64,000 nucleotides of DNA from Micrococcales bacterium (GTDB lineage: Bacteria > Actinomycetota > Actinomycetes > S36-B12 > UBA10799): positions 62,001-126,000 of the forward strand of contig JADKAV010000010.1 in the NCBI GenBank assembly GCA_016719135.1. Reading direction: 5' to 3'. A model generated the notes under the pieces. It was not told the origin of the DNA. It saw only the letters and a program-made list of their open reading frames with translations, and did not search any database. Positions 14,960-23,956 of the stretch are shown in pieces. A program made the position numbers and the translations under genes. Numbering within the stretch: position 1 is the first letter of the stretch; every line of letters begins with the position of its first letter.

Positions 14960-16277
14960 ATGAGCGACGCCTGGTCCTTCGAAACCAAACAGATTCACGC
15001 AGGTCAGACCCCCGACGAAACCACCAACGCGCGGGCCTTGCCGATCTACCAGACCACCAGCTACACCTTCAACGACACCGCCCACGCCGCCGATCTGTTC
15101 GCCCTCAAGGAACTGGGCAACATCTACACGCGCATCATGAACCCCACCCAGGCGACCGTCGAGGAGCGCATCGCGGCTCTCGAAGGTGGCGTTGGTGCAC
15201 TTCTGGTGAGCAGCGGACAGGCCGCGGAAACGCTGGCCATCCTGAACCTCGCTGAGGTCGGTGACCACATCGTGTCCAGCCCCAGGCTGTACGGCGGCAC
15301 CTACAACCTGTTCCACTACACGCTGCCGAAACTGGGCATCGAGGTGTCGTTCGTGGACGACCCTGACGATCCCCAGTCGTGGCGTGGCGGCGGTCAAGCC
15401 CAACACGAAGGCGTTCTTCGGGGAGAGCATCTCCAATCCGAAGAACGACATCCTCGACATCGAGGCGATCGCGGGGGTGGCCCACGAGTTCGGGGTCCCG
15501 CTGATCGTGGACAACACGGTGGCCACCCCGTACCTGATCCAGCCGCTGAAGTGGGGTGCTGACGTAGTCGTGCATTCGGCGACCAAGTACATCGGCGGGC
15601 ACGGGACGGCGGTCGCCGGCGTGATCGTCGACGGGGGCACGTTCGACTACGCGCAGTATCCCCAGCGATTCCCGAACTTCAACGAGCCCGACCCCAGCTA
15701 CCACGGGTTGGTATATGCCCGCGACCTCGGCGTGGGCTCGCAGTTCGGCGCGAACCTGTCATACATCCTCAAAGCGCGGGTGCAACTGCTGCGTGACCTG
15801 GGCAGCGCCGTAGCGCCGTTCAACGCCTGGCTGCTGTCGCAGGGCCTGGAGACGTTGAGCCTGCGCATCGAGCGCCACGTGCAGAACGCGCAGGCCGTCG
15901 CGGAATATCTCACCACCCGCGACGAGGTCGAGAAGGTCAACTACGCAGGTCTGACGAGCAGCCCGTGGTACGAGCGCGGTCGCACGTACGCCCCCAAGGG
16001 AACAGGCGCTGTTCTCAGCTTCGAGATCGCCGGTGGAATTGAGGCGGGCAAGCGGTTCGTCGAGGGCCTGGAACTGCACAGCCATGTGGCCAACATCGGT
16101 GACGTGAGGTCACTGGTCATCCACCCCGCATCGACCACCCACTCGCAACTGACGCCTGAGGAGCAGTCGGCCGCCGGTGTCACCCCGGGCCTTGTCCGGC
16201 TGGCAGTCGGTATCGAGAACATCAACGACATTCTGGCCGACCTCGACGCCGGCTTCCGGGCCGCGAAAGAGGCCTGA
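14960..16277 (+). pseudogene. metY: O-acetylhomoserine sulfhydrylase (homocysteine synthase) with a one-base insertion
   Basis: A PLP enzyme of the Cys/Met-metabolism family that makes homocysteine from O-acetylhomoserine and sulfide. Frame one (from ATG 14960, with GAAAAGGAAA upstream) gives IHAGQTPDETTNARALPIYQ and YTRIMNPTQATVEER, correct up to DDPQSWR; after an extra G near 15386 the next frame continues AAVKPNTKAFFGESISNPK, VDNTVATPYL and the PLP lysine in SATKYIGGHGT to the stop. Removing one base restores about 438 residues, the usual length. Every motif is intact on both sides, so a sequencing insertion is more likely than true loss. The gene is four bases upstream of metX and downstream of the attenuator. 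Confidence 0.88.
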
Positions 16278-16280
16278 ACG

Positions 16281-17387
16281 ATGGGCACCTGCGGCGGATG
16301 GTGTGAAGGGGATCCGGTTGCGTGGCGGCAGTTCGCCGACCTCGGACCAATGCCCCTCGAGCTTGGCGGCCATCTGCCGCAGGTGCGTGTCGCGTACGAG
16401 ACCTGGGGGGAATTCGACGGTAAGAACGCCGTGCTGGTGCAGCACGCCCTCACCGGCGACGCCCATGCCGCCGGGCCAGCAGGTGAGGGGCAAGCCACCG
16501 CCGGCTGGTGGGATGCGCTGATCGGACCCGGCAAGGCCATCGACACCGACCGATGGTTCGTGCTCTCGTCCAACGTGCTGGGCGGTTGTCAGGGGACGAC
16601 CGGGCCCTCGTCGACCGCACCCGACGGCCGGGCTTACGGCTCACGCTGGCCGCGGATCACCATCCGCGACCAGGTGGCCGTCGAAGTGGCCCTGGCCGAC
16701 GCCTTGGGAATCGAGCGCTTCACGGCGGTCATGGGGGGATCCATGGGCGGGATGCGGACCCTGGAGTGGATGGTGCAGCATCCCCAACGGGTCGGGGGCG
16801 CGTTGGTCATGGCGACCAGCGCATCCGCGACGGCCGATCAGATCGCGACCCAGAACATCCAGATCGCAGCGATCCAAGCCGACCCCGACTGGCGCGCAGG
16901 CGACTACTACGCCTCGGGCATTGCACCGCTGACCGGCATGGGAATCGCGCGCAGGATCGCCCATCTGACGTACCGCACCGAACGTGAACTCGCCGGGCGG
17001 TTCGGCCGCGATCACCAACTCGGGGAGGACGCCTTGGCCGACGGGCGGTTCGCCGTGCAGTCCTACCTGGACCATCAGGCGGACAAGCTGAACCTCCGGT
17101 TCGACCCGGGGACCTACGTGTCGCTCTCGGACGCGATGGCACTGCACGACGTGTACCGCGGCCGCAGGCCGGAGGTCCTGCGCCAGTTGGAGGTTCCGGC
17201 GCGTGTGGTTGGGATCCCATCGGACCGGCTCTATCCGATCTACCTGCAGCAGCAGATCGCCGACGAACTCGGCGTGGAACTTGATGTGGTCGAGTCGCCA
17301 TTCGGGCACGACGGGTTCCTGCTGGAGACCGACGCGATCGGCCGCGTGGTCAGCGACATCCTCGCGGCCGCCACCTCACCCTGCTGA
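16281..17387 (+). CDS. metX: Homoserine O-acetyltransferase
   Basis: A 368-residue alpha/beta-hydrolase-fold enzyme that transfers acetyl from acetyl-CoA to homoserine. The nucleophile elbow GGSMGGM carries Ser154, NVLGGCQGTTGPSS is the substrate-loop motif, and the catalytic His lies in FGHDGFLLE near the C-terminus. It provides the substrate of MetY, encoded just upstream with only three bases between the stop and ATG. The last 12 bases overlap the end of the convergent GNAT gene. Confidence 0.92.
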   Translation: MGTCGGWCEGDPVAWRQFADLGPMPLELGGHLPQVRVAYETWGEFDGKNAVLVQHALTGDAHAAGPAGEGQATAGWWDALIGPGKAIDTDRWFVLSSNVLGGCQGTTGPSSTAPDGRAYGSRWPRITIRDQVAVEVALADALGIERFTAVMGGSMGGMRTLEWMVQHPQRVGGALVMATSASATADQIATQNIQIAAIQADPDWRAGDYYASGIAPLTGMGIARRIAHLTYRTERELAGRFGRDHQLGEDALADGRFAVQSYLDHQADKLNLRFDPGTYVSLSDAMALHDVYRGRRPEVLRQLEVPARVVGIPSDRLYPIYLQQQIADELGVELDVVESPFGHDGFLLETDAIGRVVSDILAAATSPC

Positions 17388-18170
17388 GACATCCAGGCAT
17401 AACGCGTACGGCGTGGTGGTCGACACCTTGATCAACCCGGCACGCTCCAGGATCGGCTGCGAGTACTCGGTCGAATCGCTGTGGATCAGCGTCTTTCCCA
17501 TCTGCAGGGCAGACCGTGCCCGCGCTGCGGTCAGCGCCCGGTAGATCCCACGCCCGCGCCATTCGCGACGCATCGCGCCGCCCCAGATCCCCGCGAACTG
17601 AGTACCCCGGACCGGTTCCAGGCGGCCTGCACCGATCATCTGTCCATCACTTTGGGCGACCCACAGTTCGATGCCGTCCTCATTGTCGAGCCGACGTTGG
17701 ATCACGGCCAAGGAGTCCATCGCAGTGGTGTCACCGAAGACCTCATCAAGCATCGCGGACATGGCCAGCAAGTCGACGGGCTCGTGCACACGACGCAGCG
17801 TGACTCCCGGTGGAAGGTCGATGTCGACGACCAGCGACCGAGCCTGTCCGATCATGATCGCTTCGGATTCCCCGGCGCTGAATCCGTGTTCCGTCAGCGC
17901 TTCGATGAGTCCCGGAGCGTGGTCATGCCCGCGGGTCTTCCATTCGATCGAGGTGAGCTCGGGGTCGGCTCGGCAGTGGTCGACGACCCGCGCCACCAGG
18001 GCGCGAGGATCAGCGTCTTCGAGACCTCGGTAGGTGACGAACCCCCGCCCTCCCGGATACGTCGCCACCCGTAGCGGTCCCAGCCGCGTGATATGCACAG
18101 CGCCGGGTGTCTCAGCCTCGGTGCGCAGCTGCTGGTCATACGCCGCGAGCAAGGCGGCACGTCGGCTCAT
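17376..18170 (-). CDS. GNAT family N-acetyltransferase
   Basis: A 264-residue protein. The C-terminal half carries a GNAT acetyl-CoA fold: VAQSDGQMIGAGRLEPV as the central strand-loop, RREWRGRGIYRALTAARAR as motif A (R-x2-G-x-G/I-Y variant of Q/R-x2-G-x-G/A) and DSTEYSQPILERAGL as the later helix. The N-terminal half is a degenerate second domain, as in many actinobacterial GNATs. ATG 18170 is preferred over an upstream TTG at 18206. Substrate unknown. Convergent with metX. Confidence 0.75.
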   Translation of the reverse strand: MSRRAALLAAYDQQLRTEAETPGAVHITRLGPLRVATYPGGRGFVTYRGLEDADPRALVARVVDHCRADPELTSIEWKTRGHDHAPGLIEALTEHGFSAGESEAIMIGQARSLVVDIDLPPGVTLRRVHEPVDLLAMSAMLDEVFGDTTAMDSLAVIQRRLDNEDGIELWVAQSDGQMIGAGRLEPVRGTQFAGIWGGAMRREWRGRGIYRALTAARARSALQMGKTLIHSDSTEYSQPILERAGLIKVSTTTPYALCLDVSAG

Positions 18171-18225
18171 AGGCGTAGCGTGCAGGCGACGCGCGTTCCT
18201 CGGCAAGCGGCTTTCCGGGCGTGGG

Positions 18226-18684
18226 TCACGCGCCAGCCGTCTCCCGGGCCGTCCATAGTGGTCCGCCGGGAAGGGTACCCGCGGTGACGGTGGGCTCCAG
18301 TCCGAACTGACGGCGGGCCTGACTCACCGTGTTCCTGAACGACTCTCGCGCACCCTTCATCTGCGAGTTGGCTTCGGCGCGGACCTGCGCGGTCGAGGCT
18401 TTGTAGCGAGACCAGGCAGCCTGTCGCTGTGCCGAGGTCGGGGCGTGCTGAAGGGTCGCAGCCAGGATGTCCTGCGCCTCACGGCTCGCCTCGCCGTAAT
18501 GCGCGAGGACGGATCGCCGTTCTTCCCGGTAGACATCTGCTGCGATATCGGCAGCCGCTCGGAATCCCTGCTGAGGACCCTGCGACGCTGCCGCGGGATC
18601 GGCCGTGGCCACCCCCGGCTGGCCGGTGAGCAGCACCGCCGACGCGGCGACCACCGACGCGGCGGTGTGTCGCAAGGCAGCCAT
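18226..18684 (-). CDS. Secreted hypothetical protein
   Basis: A 152-residue protein with a Sec signal peptide (SVVAASAVLLTGQPGVATADP, cleavage near residue 29) and a mature part that is nearly all helix (Arg, Gln, Ala-rich, residues 35-130). No cysteine, no membrane anchor and no known motif. The repeated R-x3-A/S-x2-A pattern suggests an extracellular helical bundle. Single-gene unit; function unknown. Confidence 0.6.
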   Translation of the reverse strand: MAALRHTAASVVAASAVLLTGQPGVATADPAAASQGPQQGFRAAADIAADVYREERRSVLAHYGEASREAQDILAATLQHAPTSAQRQAAWSRYKASTAQVRAEANSQMKGARESFRNTVSQARRQFGLEPTVTAGTLPGGPLWTARETAGA

Positions 18685-18761
18685 ACATCCATCGTTGCCC
18701 GCCCGGGGCGGACGTCAATGGCTCGACAGCAGGCTTAACGCCCGCCGTACAGGGTGTTTGC

Positions 18762-19538
18762 CTAGGTGCCGCTCACGATCATGAAACGTCCGCCATTCGG
18801 GTCGAGGATGCCGGCCACGACACTGGTGTCCGTCTGTCTCGGCTGCACGAAGATCTTGCCGCCGAGGGCGAGGGCGTCCTCCACCGTCCCGGGGACATCG
18901 TTGACCGCGAAGTAGACCAGCCAGACGGCGGGCACCTCCTCCGGCACGTTCGGTGGCATGTCTTCGGCACCTGCGTTGGCCTTGTCGTCTCCGGGTTTTG
19001 AAGCAAGTAGGGCGACCTTGTAGCCGGGCAGGCTGCCGTCGGTCCAGGTCCAGCCGAACACCTTTTCGTAGAACGGCAGTGCCGCGGCGAGATCGCGCGT
19101 CTGCAGTTCGTTCCACGTCAACGATCCGGGCACGTTGAAGACGTCCGCCCCCTGATGGGTGTACGACTGCCACACCCCGAGCATCCCGCCGCTGGGGTCC
19201 ATGATGTTGGCCAGTCGGCCCTGATCCGTGACATCCATGGGCGCCATCATCACCTGGCCACCGGCGTCGCGGACCTTCTGGCAAACACCGTCGACATCGT
19301 CGACCATGACGTACGACACCCACTGCGGAAGCAGCCCCTCCGCGGCCATCTCGGGTGGCATCTGGCTCAGTCCGGCGACCAGTTGACCGTCGAGAAAGAA
19401 CTGTAGGTAGTGCGCACCCATTCTGTCGGTCCGGTCGTAGGTCTCCCAGCCGAAAAGGCCCTCGTAGAAGGCCCGCGCCTTGTCCGTGTCGGAGGTGAAG
19501 GTGTCGATCCAGCCGAAGAGCCCAGGAGTCAGCAGCAT
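18762..19538 (-). CDS. Two-domain VOC (glyoxalase-like) protein, copy 1
   Basis: A 258-residue protein made of two vicinal-oxygen-chelate modules, residues about 5-125 and 135-255. Each has the F-Y-x-G/K-x-F-G-W opening (ARAFYEGLFGWET and LPFYEKVFGWTW) and the D-P-x-G-G segment. Metal-ligand positions are only partly conserved, so enzymatic activity (dioxygenase, lyase or isomerase) is uncertain. TAGCGT ends six bases before ATG 19538, so its transcript is probably leaderless. It lies 25 bases beyond the stop of a same-strand paralogue, an evident tandem duplication. Confidence 0.85.
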   Translation of the reverse strand: MLLTPGLFGWIDTFTSDTDKARAFYEGLFGWETYDRTDRMGAHYLQFFLDGQLVAGLSQMPPEMAAEGLLPQWVSYVMVDDVDGVCQKVRDAGGQVMMAPMDVTDQGRLANIMDPSGGMLGVWQSYTHQGADVFNVPGSLTWNELQTRDLAAALPFYEKVFGWTWTDGSLPGYKVALLASKPGDDKANAGAEDMPPNVPEEVPAVWLVYFAVNDVPGTVEDALALGGKIFVQPRQTDTSVVAGILDPNGGRFMIVSGT

Positions 19539-19563
19539 GCCACGACGCTATCTGGCCACGCTG

Positions 19564-20340
19564 TCACCCGGCGAATGAACCCACCAGCACCATGCCTCCA
19601 GTCGGGTCGATCAGTCCGCCGAAACGGCCCGGTCCCATCTGAATGGCGGGCAGGAACACTTGCCCGCCGAGGCTCTCGCCCGCGGCCATCGCGGTGTCGC
19701 AGTCGTCGACCGCGAAGTAGACCGCCCACACGTTGGGCGCCTGCGATGGCACACCGTCGGGCATGGGCATGGCGCCGGCGTTCATCTTGTCCTCGCCCTC
19801 CTTGGCCGCCAGCGTGGCCATCTTGTAGCCGGAGTCGGGACCATCGACCCATTCCCATCCGAAGACCTTCTCGTAAAAGGGCAGGGCCGCTTCGATGTCG
19901 CGGGTCTGCAACTCGTTCCAGGTCAGCGAACCCGGCGCGTTGAACAGTTCGGCCCCTTGATGCGCAGCAGGCTGCCAGAGCCCGAAGGCCGCCCCGGAGG
20001 GATCCATGAGCATCGCCATGCGTCCCTGGTCCATCATGTCGTGGGGCGCCATGGTGACTGTGCCACCCGCGCTCCGGGCCTTCTCGACAGTCGCGTCGGC
20101 ATCTTCCACGATCACGTACGAGTTCCAGAAAGCCCCGACCCCTTCGGGCACGCCAGGCATCATCGGGCTCATACCTGCGACCAGCTTCCCGTCCTTGAAG
20201 AACTGCGTGTAGGGCGGTCCCATGGGTGTGGGCAGATCGGTGTGGGTCCAGCCGAAAAGGCCCTCGTAGAACTGCTTCGCGCTCTCGGTGTCCCGGGTCA
20301 TGAGGTCCACCCAGCCGAATAGACCGTTGGGGTATCGCAT
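19564..20340 (-). CDS. Two-domain VOC (glyoxalase-like) protein, copy 2
   Basis: A 258-residue paralogue of its downstream neighbour with the same two-module layout and shared stretches such as GSLTWNELQTRD and FYEKVFGWEW. ATG 20340 has a GAGAGGA ribosome site seven bases ahead. It resembles the 27 kDa hydroxylase-like VOC proteins found in many actinobacteria, whose substrates are mostly unknown. Methionine-rich loops (MSPMMPGVP, MAPHDMMDQGRMAMLMD) set it apart from copy 1. Divergent from glpK with a 163-base gap. Confidence 0.85.
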   Translation of the reverse strand: MRYPNGLFGWVDLMTRDTESAKQFYEGLFGWTHTDLPTPMGPPYTQFFKDGKLVAGMSPMMPGVPEGVGAFWNSYVIVEDADATVEKARSAGGTVTMAPHDMMDQGRMAMLMDPSGAAFGLWQPAAHQGAELFNAPGSLTWNELQTRDIEAALPFYEKVFGWEWVDGPDSGYKMATLAAKEGEDKMNAGAMPMPDGVPSQAPNVWAVYFAVDDCDTAMAAGESLGGQVFLPAIQMGPGRFGGLIDPTGGMVLVGSFAG

Positions 20341-20503
20341 GGTCGTTCCTCTCGTCGACGTCCGCAGTCACGGTACGTCCGGGGTCCGACAAACACAATG
20401 GGCGTTGCGATCCAGCGCTGTGGACATCGAGGTCTGGCAGCGCAACGACGCCCCGTGGCGGTCTACCTTTGACCCACATTCCGTTCACCAGGAGGTACCC
20501 GCC

Positions 20504-22009
20504 GTGCCGATTATGGCGATCGATCAAGGCACCACGTCCACCCGCGCGATCATCTTCAACGATGACGGGATGCCGTTGGCATCCGATCAGATCGAGCACG
20601 AGCAGATCTTCCCGCGGGCCGGATGGGTGGAACACGACCCGATGGAGATCTGGCACAACACTCGCGAGGTCATGGGCGCGGCGATCGCGAAATCCAACCT
20701 CTTCGTCTCGGACTTGCAGGCGGTGGGGATCACCCAGCAGCGGGAGACCACGGTCGTGTGGAACAAGACCACCGGTCTGCCCGTCTACAACGCGATCGTC
20801 TGGCAGGACACCCGCACCCAGGAGATCTGCGACGAACTCGCGCAGACGGTCGGCGAGCAGCGCTTCCGCGAGATCACGGGGTTGCCGCTGGCCACATACT
20901 TCTCAGGGCCGAAAGTACGCTGGATCCTCGATAACGTGCCCGGGACGCGCGCGCAGGCCGAGGCCGGGGAGTTGTTGATGGGCACCATCGACACGTGGCT
21001 CCTGTGGAACCTCACCAATGGTCAGGTGCACGCGACCGACCCGACCAACGCGTCCCGCACCTTGCTCATGGATCTCGACACCCTGGAGTGGTCCGCGCAG
21101 CTCGCGGAGGCCATCGGGATCCCCATGACGATGCTGCCCCATATCCGCAGCTCCTCCGAGGTGTACGGGCACGTGCAGAGCCCGGCGTCGATGCGCGGTG
21201 TCCCCATCGCGGGGATCCTCGGAGATCAGCAGGCGGCCACCTTCGGCCAGGCATGCTTGAGTCCAGGGGAGGCGAAGAACACCTACGGAACCGGCAACTT
21301 CTTACTGCTGAACACCGGGACGGAGAAGGTTCTCAGCAAGAACGGTCTGCTGACCACGGTCTGCTACAAGATCGGCGACGCACCGGCGGTCTACGCGCTG
21401 GAAGGTTCGATCGCCATGACCGGGAGCCTGATCCAATGGTTGCGGGACAACCTGGGCATGGTGGAGAAGGCCTCGGATATCGAACCTCTGGCGGCGTCGG
21501 TCGATGACAACGGCGACTGCTACTTCGTGCCCGCATTCAGTGGCCTCTTCGCGCCCTACTGGCGCGGGGATGCGCGCGGGGTCATCGTCGGTCTCACCCG
21601 ATTCATCAACAAGGGGCACATCGCCCGAGCGGCGCTGGAGGCCGCTGCCTTCCAGTCGCGGGAGGTGATTGAAGCGATGCAGGCCGACAGTGGGGTGCCG
21701 CTGACTACCTTGAAGGTCGACGGCGGGATGGTGGTCAACGAATTGCTCATGCAGTTCCAGTCAGACCTGCTCGGCGTTCCCGTCGTGCGGCCGAAGGTCA
21801 TCGAGACCACGGCGCTGGGCGCGGCTTACGCGGCGGGCTTGGCGGTCGGCTTCTGGGGAAGTGAGGAGGCGATCCGCACCAACTGGGCGGAGGGCAAACG
21901 CTGGGAGCCGGGCATGTCGCCGGGGGACCGCGAGTGGCTGTTCGACCGCTGGAAACAAGCAGTGACCCGTACGTTCGACTGGGTGCCCACAGCAGCGACC
22001 GAGGGATAG
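20504..22009 (+). CDS. glpK: Glycerol kinase
   Basis: A 501-residue FGGY-family sugar kinase. The N-terminal phosphate loop AIDQGTTSTRAI, the glycerol-binding residues within RETTVVWNKTTG and WQDTRT, the ATP-site GTGNFLLLNTG and the C-terminal FGGY signature region with catalytic Asp in LKVDGGMVVNELLMQFQ are all present. It phosphorylates glycerol to glycerol-3-phosphate. GTG 20504 is chosen from the AGGAGG nine bases upstream; the frame is open further 5'. No glpF or glpD is adjacent, so uptake and oxidation genes are elsewhere. Confidence 0.93.
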   Translation: MPIMAIDQGTTSTRAIIFNDDGMPLASDQIEHEQIFPRAGWVEHDPMEIWHNTREVMGAAIAKSNLFVSDLQAVGITQQRETTVVWNKTTGLPVYNAIVWQDTRTQEICDELAQTVGEQRFREITGLPLATYFSGPKVRWILDNVPGTRAQAEAGELLMGTIDTWLLWNLTNGQVHATDPTNASRTLLMDLDTLEWSAQLAEAIGIPMTMLPHIRSSSEVYGHVQSPASMRGVPIAGILGDQQAATFGQACLSPGEAKNTYGTGNFLLLNTGTEKVLSKNGLLTTVCYKIGDAPAVYALEGSIAMTGSLIQWLRDNLGMVEKASDIEPLAASVDDNGDCYFVPAFSGLFAPYWRGDARGVIVGLTRFINKGHIARAALEAAAFQSREVIEAMQADSGVPLTTLKVDGGMVVNELLMQFQSDLLGVPVVRPKVIETTALGAAYAAGLAVGFWGSEEAIRTNWAEGKRWEPGMSPGDREWLFDRWKQAVTRTFDWVPTAATEG

Positions 22010-22022
22010 TCGACCTGCGGCG

Positions 22023-22703
22023 TCACACCGGGTCGGGGGCTCGTGACATGACGGGGTCGCCGAGTTCCAGATCAGGCATCCACTGCGCCAACGTGTCACG
22101 GACCTTGCCGTCGATCTTCACCAGAACGTCGGGTACGTCCGCTGTACGCACATCCTCGATCTGCGGAATGTCCGACCAGTGGTGGCGGTCCTGGCCGGTC
22201 CGCGCGGGCAATTCCTCGCCCACCTCGCCGACGATGACCAAGTGGTCGGCCACGTCCAGCATCTCCTGGGAGTACTTCTTCGGGATATCCGTGAGGTACA
22301 CCCCGTGCGCGGCAAGACCGCTCGTGACCTCCTCCAGCACGTGGCCCAACGGCGCGACCCCGGCCGACACGACATAGAGCAGCCCGGGGGCGTAGTAGCG
22401 GAACAAGGCGGCGGCGGCCTGGGAGCGCCCGGCGTTCGCCTGGCAGACGATCAGCACCTCGGGCATCGTCTTCAGGACCTCACCGGCCTGGATCTGCTCG
22501 GCGCGGATCTGGGTGAGCGCGGCGCGACCCACGAGAACCGGAACGAACGTCTGGATCTTCGCTCCGGCGGACATCTGCTCGTACAGGTCGTCGACCAGGG
22601 CCGTGAGCCGTTCCCGCGAGAACGCCCCGCCGGTGTGGTTCACCAACCCGTCCACGACGCTGCGTAACTGCATGTCCACCTGGGGTTCACGGATCTGGGT
22701 CAC
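22023..22703 (-). CDS. Low-molecular-weight protein-tyrosine-phosphatase/arsenate reductase family protein
   Basis: A 226-residue protein. Residues 1-70 form a helical domain of the three-helix dimerisation type seen before actinobacterial arsenate reductases; from residue 80 an LMW-phosphatase fold begins with the catalytic loop VCQANAGRSQ (Cys87, Arg93, CX5R). The general-acid Asp is likely in the YSQEMLDVADHLVIV..W.IPQIED part. Whether it reduces arsenate or removes phosphate from protein is open; no ars genes are near. CACAAT ends six bases before the GTG start (leaderless). Confidence 0.78.
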   Translation of the reverse strand: MTQIREPQVDMQLRSVVDGLVNHTGGAFSRERLTALVDDLYEQMSAGAKIQTFVPVLVGRAALTQIRAEQIQAGEVLKTMPEVLIVCQANAGRSQAAAALFRYYAPGLLYVVSAGVAPLGHVLEEVTSGLAAHGVYLTDIPKKYSQEMLDVADHLVIVGEVGEELPARTGQDRHHWSDIPQIEDVRTADVPDVLVKIDGKVRDTLAQWMPDLELGDPVMSRAPDPV

Positions 22704-22839
22704 CCTTGCATTGTGATCAATAGCTCACGGAGGTGGCAAACCGACCCTCCGCGAACAGCCACCCGCCGGGTCCCATCGACCCCGGTGACATCGTCGTGCC
22801 AGGACACGATCGGTATTCGCGGAACGTCCGCAGCTTCGG

Positions 22840-23820
22840 CTAATGCAGCAGGCTATTGCCCCGCAAGGGGGTCCGCCAGGCGACGTACTCGTGGTCGCGG
22901 CGCATGCCAACGCTCTCGTACAGTGCTGTTGCGCCGGTGGGGTTCGTCGCGTCGCAGTGCAGTGATGTTCCCGTGAGGCCCGCCGCAGCGTCTCGGGCCA
23001 TGGCGTCCAGCAGCAAGTGTCGGGCGATGCCACGCCCGCGGTACTCCCGAAGGACACAGAGCGTCTCCACATAACCCAGGCCCTCCGGCTCGAAGCGCCG
23101 GGAGCCGATTGAGACTCCCACGCAGGTCGGCCCGTCGAAGGCCAACCGCCAGCGGTCCAGGTCCGTGGTCTCGTTGATCATGTCCCTGCGGAACAGGTCG
23201 AAGGGAAGTGGATGGGAGTCGTAGTGGTCCCGGAACGATTCCGTCACGACCCGGTGCAGCTCCGGCCACAGATCCTCTGACATCCCTTTCACACTGATGC
23301 CAGGGACCGGTCGGGGCCGTGGAGTCTCGCCGACGAAGTCCACGCGCATCCGCAAGTAAACCCGGTGGCGTTCGTAGCCGCGTTCGGCCAGAGCCTGCCT
23401 GATCTCCCGGTCCCCGCCGAAACTCTCCACCTTCAGATAGGCGTCATCGGGCGCCGGCAGGGTTTGTCCGTACCGCTCCCCGGCGGTGAGCAGTGTGGTC
23501 GCAAGACCGCGGCGGTTGGGGGCGTGCGGACTGATGAACAGATCCAGGTACAGCCCCCGCTCGTGCTGCAAACCGTTGAAGGCGAGCATTGCGGCCAGCA
23601 GGCGCCCGTCGTCCCAGACGCCGGCGGTCCCGCGAGTCCCGTCGAGTTCGGGGGCGCTGAGGGTGCCCAGGATCTCCTTGGTGTTGGTCTCCGAGCGCTG
23701 GAAGAACGTCAGCTCCTTGGCACGGACCAGGTCGGTGAGGTCCGCGGCGTGATCTCGCGACAACTGCGTCAACCGCAGACCGGCCGGCAGTCCCGGCACG
23801 GACATCGCGAGATTGGACAT
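22840..23820 (-). CDS. Tandem GNAT N-acetyltransferase
   Basis: A 326-residue protein with two GNAT modules (about residues 10-160 and 170-320). The C-terminal module is complete: CVGVSIGSRRFEPEGLGYV as the central strand, VLREYRGRGIARHLLLDAMA as the acetyl-CoA-binding Q/R-x2-G-x-G/A loop and HCDATNPTGATALYESVGM as the terminal helix-strand; the N-terminal module keeps APNRRGLATTLLTAG. The layout resembles mycothiol-synthase-like and Eis-unrelated tandem GNATs, but key MshD identity is not evident. An ATG at 23805 is an alternative start. The 136-base gap to the phosphatase gene holds nothing clear. Confidence 0.8.
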   Translation of the reverse strand: MSNLAMSVPGLPAGLRLTQLSRDHAADLTDLVRAKELTFFQRSETNTKEILGTLSAPELDGTRGTAGVWDDGRLLAAMLAFNGLQHERGLYLDLFISPHAPNRRGLATTLLTAGERYGQTLPAPDDAYLKVESFGGDREIRQALAERGYERHRVYLRMRVDFVGETPRPRPVPGISVKGMSEDLWPELHRVVTESFRDHYDSHPLPFDLFRRDMINETTDLDRWRLAFDGPTCVGVSIGSRRFEPEGLGYVETLCVLREYRGRGIARHLLLDAMARDAAAGLTGTSLHCDATNPTGATALYESVGMRRDHEYVAWRTPLRGNSLLH

Positions 23821-23956
23821 GAGTCAAGGACAGCACATGGTCGGGCGTGCACGCAGGCGGGTTTACATGTTTCGCCGCCTCGGTGGTGTCGGTCGTGTGC
23901 CTGCCCCGAGGCACGGGCGGACGCCGCGTCCGGGGACGGTGAGAGACACTGGGTCG

